Position numbers and translations under genes: made by a program. The notes under the pieces are model-generated. The model saw only the letters and a program-made list of their open reading frames with translations. It was not told where the DNA came from and ran no database searches. A stretch of 11,383 bases of DNA from contig NZ_CM000745.1 of assembly GCF_000161455.1 (NCBI RefSeq), positions 5,683,317 through 5,694,699 on the forward strand, given 5' to 3'. Origin of the DNA: Bacillus pseudomycoides DSM 12442 (GTDB lineage: Bacteria; Bacillota; Bacilli; Bacillales; Bacillaceae_G). The stretch's first letter is position 1. Each line of letters begins with the position of its first letter. Positions 6,019 to 11,383 of the stretch are shown piece after piece.

Positions 6019-6510
6019 ATGGATGTAAAGACACTATTGTTACAACAATGGGCAAGCTGCTTAGATGAAGAAGACTGGTTTCCACCACTTGAAAAAGTGC
6101 TAGAGGATATTACTTTTGAACAGGCAATTTGGAAACCAGTTGAGGGGGCAATGAATTCCATTTGGGAATTAGTTTGTCATTTACTTTTCTATAAAAAGAG
6201 ACTTCTGGTGCGATTTCTTGGTGAAACAGCGAATGAGCCACAGGCAGAAGATAATAAATCTACATTTCGATTACCAACTGAGACGTTTCAAAATTGGAAG
6301 GAAACAAAACAAGAATACTTTTATGTTCATCGTGAACTTGAAAAAATACTAGCAAAATCAGAACAAGAAGATTTGTATAGACAGATCCCTGGAGAAAGAT
6401 CATTAGTGATTGAACTGAAGAGTTTAGCATTGCACGACGCATATCATATTGGGCAAATTGTATTCCTAAGTAAAATGCAAGGAGCTTGGGCAGGGAAACG
6501 CAGCTTTTAA
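6019..6510 (+). CDS. DinB-family four-helix protein (2)
   Basis: This 163-aa protein is a paralogue of the DinB protein at 4622-5092, with the same presumed metal ligands: H54 (LVCHLLFYKK), H139 and H143 (LHDAYHIGQI). ITFEQAIWKPVEGAMNSIWE at 31-50 matches the other copy closely, while the centre is divergent, so the two are old paralogues and not a recent duplication. The ATG at 6019 has GGAGGG about 8 nt upstream. The family includes thiol-dependent transferases and hydrolases; the substrate here is unknown. A hairpin with stem GGAACGTCC lies downstream at 6569-6591. The gene converges on the kinase gene at 6868-7425. Confidence 0.88.
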   Translation: MDVKTLLLQQWASCLDEEDWFPPLEKVLEDITFEQAIWKPVEGAMNSIWELVCHLLFYKKRLLVRFLGETANEPQAEDNKSTFRLPTETFQNWKETKQEYFYVHRELEKILAKSEQEDLYRQIPGERSLVIELKSLALHDAYHIGQIVFLSKMQGAWAGKRSF

Positions 6511-6529
6511 AAAGCTTCATTAGCTTTAC

Positions 6530-6564
6530 AGTTATTTCATTATAGGGGGCTTTAATGGAATAAG
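6530..6564. repeat. Imperfect palindrome after the second DinB gene
   Basis: TTATTTCATTATAG and CTTTAATGGAATAA face each other across GGGG (12 of 14 pairs). One arm is the inverted form of the 20-bp repeat at 4592 and 5257. It may be a small mobile-element end or a weak terminator stem. Confidence 0.5.
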
Positions 6565-6568
6565 AACG

Positions 6569-6600
6569 GGAACGTCCAAATCGGACGTTCCTATATTTTA
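6569..6600 (+). terminator. Terminator of the second DinB gene
   Basis: GGAACGTCC, 5-nt loop AAATC, GGACGTTCC: a perfect 9-bp GC-containing stem (6569-6577 with 6583-6591), followed by TATATTTTA. It lies about 60 bp after the stop codon. Confidence 0.65.
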
Positions 6601-6727
6601 TACCTGAAAAACAACAATACTATTTAACAAAGCCTTTAATTGTAGCTTTAGAATAAAGATTGTGTTGCTTTGGAATAAAGTTTGATAAAAATGAAGTCAC
6701 AAAGCTTTATTTAACAGCCACAACAAA

Positions 6728-6774
6728 AACTCCATTTTGAAAAAAAGATTGATCAAAATGGAGTTACTCTTTTT
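6728..6774. terminator. Strong hairpin between converging genes
   Basis: A perfect 13-bp stem (6728-6740 with 6753-6765; AACTCCATTTTGA arms), 12-nt loop, then ACTCTTTTT on the plus strand. It lies between the DinB gene (plus) and the kinase gene (minus), where a shared terminator is expected. The left flank on the minus strand is less T-rich, so the plus direction is favoured. Confidence 0.65.
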
Positions 6775-6867
6775 AACTAAGTATGAGATTTTTATAAAAA
6801 AGTTTGATCATTTCTATGATATTTCCTCCATTAAAGCGCCCGATAATTGAAGATCATTCACGTGATT

Positions 6868-7425
6868 TTATAATTCAAACCTTTTTGACACTATTTCAGC
6901 TACTTCTGCAGCACTCAAATTTGTATTATTAATTTTTATGTAGTTCTCATTTTTAATTTCACCTTTATGGGAGTTCAATCTGTATTTTTCCATTGAATCC
7001 CTTAGTTCATTCTCCGACCAATCAACGTTTCTTTTGGTAGGTTTATGCTCAAGTCGATGCGGACTTTTATTTCGTTCCAGCCTCTCGTCCATATCGGCTT
7101 CTAATTCCACAAAATATATAGTGGCACCCTGGGATTCAAAGATTTCACATGTCTGGTCTACGAAGTCCCAATCCTCTTGTTGATCAAAAGCCCACACATA
7201 TGTAAAGATCAAACCTTCCAGTTCACTCTCAGCCACTGCCTTGAATATTTCTTTTCTAAATAAAGTTGACAACCTCCACATTTCCGGGCTAAAGCTGAAT
7301 AAGGGCTCAAGTAATTCAATGGTCATATGGTTATGAAATAATTTCAATCCAGTTACTTTAGCTAACTCTTGCCCTACTGTCATTTTACCAACTGCTTGCG
7401 GACCAAATATAAGTACAAATTTCAT
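6868..7425 (-). CDS. P-loop small-molecule kinase-like protein
   Basis: This 185-aa protein has an N-terminal Walker A (FGPQAVGKMT, 7-16, K14). Met replaces the usual Ser/Thr after Lys, but T16 follows, as in a group of Bacillus proteins annotated as shikimate kinase-like or AAA ATPases. HNHMTIELLEPLF (31-43) is typical of that group. A basic, LID-like stretch lies at 115-133 (ERLERNKSPHRLEHK...). The size fits the nucleoside/shikimate kinase fold. The real substrate is unknown and I would not call it a true shikimate kinase. The ATG at 7425 is preceded by GGAGGAAG with good spacing. An extended -10 (TGGTATAAT) lies at 7454-7462. It is monocistronic and probably part of cargo brought from a chromosome. 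Confidence 0.82.
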   Translation of the reverse strand: MKFVLIFGPQAVGKMTVGQELAKVTGLKLFHNHMTIELLEPLFSFSPEMWRLSTLFRKEIFKAVAESELEGLIFTYVWAFDQQEDWDFVDQTCEIFESQGATIYFVELEADMDERLERNKSPHRLEHKPTKRNVDWSENELRDSMEKYRLNSHKGEIKNENYIKINNTNLSAAEVAEIVSKRFEL

Positions 7426-7453
7426 AGACTTCCTCCATTAATGATTTTTTATT

Positions 7454-7462
7454 ATTATACCA
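7454..7462 (-). promoter_or_regulatory. Extended -10 of the kinase gene
   Basis: On the minus strand TGGTATAAT is an exact TGnTATAAT extended -10, about 29 bp before the start codon. No good -35 is seen at 17 bp, which is tolerated with extended -10 promoters. Confidence 0.5.
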
Positions 7463-7669
7463 ATAATTTCAAGTACCCTTTTTCACAAACTTCATACTAT
7501 CTGAAAAATTTTAGGTTGTTCAGTAACTACATTTCACATTAACGTTTTTAATTTGTTTACCTGAAAAAGTTATGCTGTTAAATGGCCCAATTGTTGAACA
7601 CAAGTTAACTAACACTCTTCAACTAACCTGCCTGTTAGTCCAATAAGAATTAAATGACTTTATTGTAAA

Positions 7670-7864
7670 TTAAACAACTTTTTTGTCACTTAACACCTTC
7701 ATCAATCGTTTTATCTCTACAGCTAACTGTTTAATATTTTCCTTGTACTTAGCTACAATAACACTACGCCACTAATTAGTAGTAACACCCCATTGTTTTT
7801 GAGCTAGTAGCGCCATTCTTTGGATCTATTCAAAATCAGGAATATTCTTTAGTTTCATTTTCAT
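7670..7864 (-). pseudogene. Relic of the coiled-coil gene (copy IV)
   Basis: It starts MKMKLKNIPDFE, then a TAG, then IQRMALLAQKQWGVTTN, a TAG, then WRSVIVAKYKENIKQLAVEI and a replaced tail LMKVLSDKKVV-stop. The second stop is at the same place as in the other copies. The replaced tail is shared with copy II but not with copy III, so II and IV are the closer pair. Confidence 0.6.
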
Positions 7865-8028
7865 TGTAATTAATCTCTTTTGACATCAATGGTTTAGGCA
7901 TTATCCGTTAATTCTATAACTCTATTACATGTACCACATATCACTGCTATAATCTTCTATACAACTTATAGAAATATCCCTATTTCTATAAGTAGATATT
8001 TCTATATATCCCTACTTTTGTTATCAGA

Positions 8029-8124
8029 AATAGCGAAGATACTCCTGTTTCTTTACCTAATAATGAGCAAAAACAAGTGAATCTACAGGAGGAAAAGAAA
8101 TTCAAATTATTAACAAAGACTTAG
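8029..8124 (+). pseudogene. parB relic with internal deletion (copy IV)
   Basis: The frame reads NSEDTPVSLPNNEQKQVNLQ, then EEKKFKLLTKT-stop. Residues corresponding to the whole ribbon-helix-helix part are missing. The fusion falls exactly where the intact gene has a 17-bp direct repeat (2387-2403 and 2546-2562), so it looks like an in-frame deletion of about 159 bp by recombination between those repeats. There is no start codon and no DNA-binding domain. Confidence 0.75.
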
Positions 8125-8125
8125 A

Positions 8126-8167
8126 ATATAGAAATATCCCTATTTCTAAAAAGGGATATTTCTATAT
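8126..8167 (+). terminator. Operator-motif hairpin after the parB relic (copy IV)
   Basis: ATATAGAAATATCCCT pairs with AGGGATATTTCTATAT across a loop of about 10 nt. It is the third example of this hairpin in the window. The T-tract is poor. Confidence 0.55.
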
Positions 8168-8203
8168 TTCGTTTTAAAACCGGAAAATTCAATAACTACA
8201 TTA

Positions 8204-8231
8204 AAAAGAGTCCTATTTCTAGGACTCTTTT
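8204..8231 (-). terminator. Terminator of the rep gene
   Basis: A perfect 12-bp stem (AAAAGAGTCCTA / TAGGACTCTTTT) with a 4-nt loop, followed on the minus strand by TTTTTAATG. It begins 24 bp past the rep stop codon and has good intrinsic-terminator form. Its symmetry could also stop transcription coming from the par side. Confidence 0.8.
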
Positions 8232-8254
8232 CAATACTAATTTTTAGCTTAAAT

Positions 8255-9979
8255 TTACATTTTATCGATGATCATTTGTCTTTTATACCATTGATTTAAT
8301 TTGTCTCTCGCAGTTCCAGAGAGACGCTTTGTTTTTTTATTATAGAATCTTGAAAGAGTGGGCTGTGATATGCCTATCTCTGCTGAGAGCTCCCGCATAG
8401 TTATGTTCTTTCTCCGATGCATAAATTCTATTTTATCCCGAATTAACTGTTCATTTCTATTTATATCTAAGGGCCTTTCTTCAGTTTTTACTGGCTGATT
8501 ATCCCTATGAATTACATCAATAGTCTGCTTCTTTACTAGGCTTTCCGTTGAATGAATTACATCAGTATCCTTCTTCTTTGCTAAGTTTTCCATTGAACGA
8601 ATTAATTCATTAGGTGGTAGTATTACTATTCCTAACTGTGAATAATATTTTTTAAACCAATTCTTCTTCGTCAATTGATCCTCATCTAACTCCTTATCAT
8701 ATCCCCAATGAGAAATTACACCTTCTTTTTCTAAATCACTTAAAACATTTTCTAATTGATCACGAATACGGTTAGGCTTTTGCTTTTGGTTAATGCCCAT
8801 TACTGCTAATAACCCTTTATCTCCCCCTATAGAATATGGCCTTTTTAAGTTAGAAAACATTTGACGAATTCTCCACTGCCATGTCAAATAACGAATTAAT
8901 CTTTTATGATATTTGTGTCTATAGCTATTATATTCAAGGGCCTTTTTTGATAATAGTGCTGTAGTGCTATTAGATCCATATAGATAACTGGATAAGAAAC
9001 TGCCCGGTTTAATTCGGCACGATTCTATACCCATGTATTCATTTGTATTTTTATCCCTCCAAAGCACTACAGAATCTAATACAAATAACCGTTTAATGAC
9101 TTCACGCTTCACCTCATAATGTTTACCTGTTTCAGCGCGATCATTTAGTACAACTACTTCATTCTCATCGTTTAAGTATATAAAAATACTTGCTAGAGCT
9201 GCTATACGTTTAGCTACCTTAATCTTATCTTCCACTCTATAATATTCAACACCATTTGCTTTTGCTTTTGAAATACTGCACATTTCTAAAACTTGTTCAT
9301 ATGAAAAATCAATAAATTCATCAGGTGAATTTGCTTCATTTAGCCATTGAATTGTGATGGTATCTAATACGTCCGCTGTTAAATCATCCATATTACTCAT
9401 TACACCATCTACTAATGTGTTCCATCTTGCGGCCTCTTCAATATTTGTTAACCTTAAATCTTCGTCTTTATGAGATGAAAGCTGTGCTACTCCATTACTA
9501 TCTTTCGCTTCAATGGGATATGATTTTAATTTTGTATTTTCATCTTCTTCAAATTGATTCTTTGCTATCCCATCTCTTAACTTATAATAAACGGCGGAAT
9601 TATTTACTTCTAAATAATTTTCATGCGCTATATTCGCAGTAGGTTCAATCACTGGTGTATGTGTTATTGTATTAACTGTTTCTTCATTACGAAACTCTTG
9701 GGCTATAAAGACATCTATTGTCTCATGAATTTTTACTTTGTAAGCATCTATGTTTTTGAATATATCTAAAGCTGAAATGCCCTTTCCTTGTTGCTGCTTC
9801 ACCCACTGTACAAGCATTGAGAATGATGGAGAAAGGTATTCTGAAGTTACAATTTTACTATTATCTGCTTCAACGTCTACATAGTAAGAATTCCATTTAT
9901 GCCACAATTGCTCGTTCTGTTTATAAAGTGGTTCTGTTATTGATAATGCATCTCTAAACAATTGTAGAACGTCTTCCAT
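8255..9979 (-). CDS. Plasmid replication initiator protein (Rep)
   Basis: This 574-aa protein probably starts plasmid replication by binding the iterons upstream of its own gene. The N-terminal 150 residues are unrecognised. At about 378-455 a segment matches the pattern of many plasmid initiators with a winged-helix tail: LLAVMGINQKQKPNRIRDQL, then LSDLEKEGVISHWGYD, then WFKKYYSQLGIVILPP. Residues 463-494 hold a tandem repeat of a 16-aa unit (NLAKKKDTDVIHST / SLVKKQTIDVIHRD), encoded by a 48-bp tandem repeat, probably a linker. The end (about 511-566) is a helix-turn-helix: NITMRELSAEIGISQPTLSR. The start ATG has AAGGAG 10 nt upstream. The iteron field directly upstream is the main support for the role. 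The exact Rep family is not named because I cannot search; a transcription factor is less likely. Confidence 0.78.
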   Translation of the reverse strand: MEDVLQLFRDALSITEPLYKQNEQLWHKWNSYYVDVEADNSKIVTSEYLSPSFSMLVQWVKQQQGKGISALDIFKNIDAYKVKIHETIDVFIAQEFRNEETVNTITHTPVIEPTANIAHENYLEVNNSAVYYKLRDGIAKNQFEEDENTKLKSYPIEAKDSNGVAQLSSHKDEDLRLTNIEEAARWNTLVDGVMSNMDDLTADVLDTITIQWLNEANSPDEFIDFSYEQVLEMCSISKAKANGVEYYRVEDKIKVAKRIAALASIFIYLNDENEVVVLNDRAETGKHYEVKREVIKRLFVLDSVVLWRDKNTNEYMGIESCRIKPGSFLSSYLYGSNSTTALLSKKALEYNSYRHKYHKRLIRYLTWQWRIRQMFSNLKRPYSIGGDKGLLAVMGINQKQKPNRIRDQLENVLSDLEKEGVISHWGYDKELDEDQLTKKNWFKKYYSQLGIVILPPNELIRSMENLAKKKDTDVIHSTESLVKKQTIDVIHRDNQPVKTEERPLDINRNEQLIRDKIEFMHRRKNITMRELSAEIGISQPTLSRFYNKKTKRLSGTARDKLNQWYKRQMIIDKM

Positions 9980-10036
9980 ATATATTTTGCTCCTTACATA
10001 AATTTAATAAATGTTATCTAAACGTGAAAATACTTA

Positions 10037-10065
10037 GCTATATGATGTCCCTTTCTAAATAACAA
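10037..10065 (-). promoter_or_regulatory. Possible rep promoter overlapping iteron 1
   Basis: On the minus strand TTGTTA (10060-10065), 17 bp, TATAGC (10037-10042). The -10 lies inside the first iteron (10024-10050), so Rep binding would shut its own promoter. This is typical of iteron plasmids but here inferred from position only. Confidence 0.35.
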
Positions 10066-10891
10066 GAAAGGTAATTAGAATATTCTATTTTAAATTTTCT
10101 ACGTTACACCTTTACAGGGTCTTAGTATTCATACCTATCCCTGTAAATGATTATACAAGACCAATTTAATTTGTAAAATCCTAATACAACTTAATTCCAA
10201 GGCTAATGTAATATCCTAACTTTTTTCATAAACGTGAAAATCTGTAGCTCTATCATTGCCCATTTAACTGCACAAAAATGTTAAAAAAGAGGTTCTTTTG
10301 TAATTCCAATATGGAACATGAAAATTTCGAGCTATATGATGTCCCTTTTGAATAATGAAAATGTTCTATAACTCCTTTGATATTATACATTCACTACCTT
10401 TTGTTCGCATTTTCAACTATTTATATAATATGAAAATCTGTAGCGGTATGATGTCCTTCATTCATACAAAGATGAAAAGGTCTTAGTTATATGATGTCCC
10501 TTTTACTATTTAAAATTTCGAGATTGAATCCTTTAATATCAACGCTTAAAGACTATTCTATGAATAATTTCATATCTAAAAACATGAAAACTCATAGCTA
10601 TATGATGTCCCTTTTGAATGACGTGAATGTTCTATAAACCCTTTGACATCATACATTCACTGCCTTTTGTTCGTATTTTTGGCTATTTATATAACATGAA
10701 AACCTGTAGCGGTATGATGTCCCTTTTTTTATAAAAAGATGAAAAGGATTTAGCTATATGATGTCCCTTATAAAATTTGAAATTTTGAGTTCAAACGCTT
10801 TAATACCAACGTTTAAAGGCTATTCTATAAATAATTTTATATCTGAAAACATGAAAACTTACAGCTATATGATGTCCCTTTCGTATTTATA

Positions 10892-10937
10892 AAAGAACCT
10901 CATAAACATTGTTATATCAATGTTTATGAGGTTCTTT
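10892..10937. other. Perfect 20-bp hairpin inside the iteron field
   Basis: AAAGAACCTCATAAACATTG and its exact complement (10918-10937) surround a 6-nt loop TTATAT. It lies between iterons 9 and 10. Flanks are not T-rich enough for a classic terminator in either direction, although TTCTTTCTAA follows on the plus strand. It might be a bidirectional terminator protecting the origin or a single-strand initiation structure. Confidence 0.6.
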
Positions 10938-11000
10938 CTAATAATTTATTGATTTTCTAGAAAGATGAAAATCTGTAGCGGTATGATGTCCATAAAAAAA

Positions 11001-11039
11001 AATCGATAAATCTTCAAATCCCTTGATACACAAGGGATT
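11001..11039 (-). terminator. Possible minus-strand terminator at the origin edge
   Basis: AATCCCTTG / CAAGGGATT (11017-11025 with 11031-11039) form a 9-bp stem with loop ATACA. On the minus strand it is followed within about 18 nt by a long T run (the complement of the A run at 10994-11002). It would stop transcripts entering the iteron field from the right. The distance to the T run is longer than usual. Confidence 0.4.
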
Positions 11040-11100
11040 AACGTGCATTTCATCTTTTCATTTTTTCTCTTAAAGGGGCATATTTCATTAAATTTCGATT

Positions 11101-11109
11101 TGATATAAT
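11101..11109 (+). promoter_or_regulatory. Extended -10 of the right-hand gene
   Basis: TGATATAAT is an exact TGnTATAAT. No clear -35 is seen at 17 bp. It lies 67 bp before the ATG at 11176. Confidence 0.5.
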
Positions 11110-11175
11110 CATAATTGGTATATTTTATAGTGTTTTGGCATATATTTCTGGATTTATATGTAGGAGGTGAAAAAG

Positions 11176-11383
11176 ATGGGACAATCATTTATTATTCGTA
11201 ATCAACGTAGTCTAAATGGACAAGATACAAATGCAGTTTTAGTAACATTGAAATCTTGGCAGAAACTTGTTGAAGCTTTTGAAGAAAAATACTACAGCTA
11301 TAAAGATACATACCTTGAGGATATTCTGGATCATATGACATATGAAGAACGCATTGCTGATGTAGACGGATTTGTGGCTCAGG
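11176..11383 (+). CDS. Unrecognised protein, 5' part only
   Basis: The frame is open from the ATG at 11176 to the window end (69 codons). A strong AGGAGGTG (11162-11169) sits 6 nt before the ATG, and an extended -10 lies upstream, so I am confident it is a real gene. The visible N-terminus begins MGQSFIIRNQRSLNGQDTNA, then VLVTLKSWQKLVEAFEEKYY, and is rich in Glu, Asp and Tyr. There is no signal peptide or membrane segment. I do not recognise the family. It is divergent from rep across the origin, a place where plasmids often carry maintenance or copy-control genes, but no function is claimed. The C-terminal part lies outside the window. Confidence 0.75.
   Translation, partial: MGQSFIIRNQRSLNGQDTNAVLVTLKSWQKLVEAFEEKYYSYKDTYLEDILDHMTYEERIADVDGFVAQ

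Larger units (their letters stand above)
7586..8167 (+). repeat. Decayed par module, copy IV
   Basis: The order is the same as in copy II: border CCCAATTGTTGAACAC, minus-strand tail GLTGRLVEEC-stop (about 7609-7644), coiled-coil relic, leader, parB relic, hairpin. The leader keeps a good promoter pair (TTACAT 7925-7930, TATAAT 7948-7953, 17 bp) and a perfect palindrome at 7967-7990. It may therefore still bind ParB or be transcribed although nothing useful follows. The border marks the right edge of the cargo block. Confidence 0.75.
10018..10991 (+). repeat. Iteron field, candidate replication origin
   Basis: Ten copies of a two-part word lie in the same direction: RTGAAAA, then 17-18 bp on the core TATGATGTCC, usually with TAGCTA or TAGCGG before it. 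RTGAAAA starts are at 10024, 10234 (decayed core TATCATTGCC), 10318, 10430, 10472, 10584, 10696, 10739, 10851 and 10965. Spacings from the third copy on are about 112, 42, 112, 112, 43, 112 and 114. Copies 3-5 and 6-8 belong to a duplicated 267-bp unit (10318-10583, 10584-10850) with similar sequence between the iterons, and copy 9 begins a third. No coding region is seen. Because the field lies upstream of rep, it is the best candidate for the origin and Rep binding site. AT-rich stretches between iterons could serve as the melting region. Confidence 0.8.

Noticed and set aside
6260..6520. 86-aa minus-strand reading frame
   Set aside because: Antisense to the second DinB gene.
6868..7425. 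True shikimate kinase (aroK)
   Set aside because: The P-loop and size fit, but Walker A has GKM, and the expected shikimate-binding residues are not evident; context is not aromatic biosynthesis.
9415..9642. 75-aa plus-strand reading frame
   Set aside because: Antisense to rep, with no RBS and low-complexity composition.
10018..10991. CRISPR array
   Set aside because: Repeats are bipartite and degenerate with spacings of 42, 112 and more, and the spacers themselves are duplicated; this fits iterons, not CRISPR.
10946..11188. 80-aa minus-strand reading frame
   Set aside because: It covers an iteron, a hairpin and the promoter/RBS of the divergent right-hand gene; no RBS of its own.
1..11383. 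tRNA, rRNA or known riboswitch
   Set aside because: No cloverleaf with CCA-end features, no rRNA-like conserved stretch and no recognisable riboswitch core was seen by eye on either strand.

Overview
The window is AT-rich DNA of low-GC Gram-positive type, most likely from a plasmid of a Bacillaceae member (Bacillus or a close relative). This rests on GGAGG-type ribosome binding sites, the Bacillus-like DinB, IS1595-family and P-loop kinase proteins, and a replication initiator with iterons in the same window as a type Ib ParA/ParB pair. The species cannot be fixed from the sequence alone.

Layout. 1-1469: a partly decayed tandem array of parA leader units (promoter, operator-like palindromes, RBS, start codon), broken by a relic of a glycosyltransferase gene (about 361-563, minus). 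1470-2626: the only intact parA-parB operon, closed by a hairpin built from the same palindrome as the leader. 2644-3423: a coiled-coil gene relic and an unrecognised 121-aa gene lying between two 28-bp inverted repeats. 3347-4483: two decayed copies of the par module, each with a minus-strand coiled-coil relic, a leader and, in the first, a 5'-truncated parB. 4483-7585: a roughly 3.1-kb block that looks like chromosome-type cargo: two diverging DinB-family genes, a 5'-truncated IS1595-type transposase between them, and a P-loop kinase. 7586-8167: a fourth par module copy, whose parB has lost its DNA-binding part. 8204-10065: a 574-aa replication initiator on the minus strand with its terminator and a probable promoter. 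10018-10991: ten same-direction iterons arranged in a duplicated 267-bp unit, plus a perfect 20-bp hairpin. 11101-11383: a divergently transcribed, unrecognised gene cut by the window edge.

How it fits together. Rep and the iteron field form a candidate theta-type origin, and ParA, ParB and the palindrome-rich leader form the partition system. The par module appears to have been duplicated at least four times. The surviving copies show successive decay (loss of parA, 5' loss of parB, in-frame deletion between direct repeats), and non-plasmid genes lie between them. This suggests the par repeats have served as sites of recombination and cargo capture. The features most worth following up are the repeated par leaders, the higher-order iteron unit and the inverted-repeat-flanked 121-aa gene.
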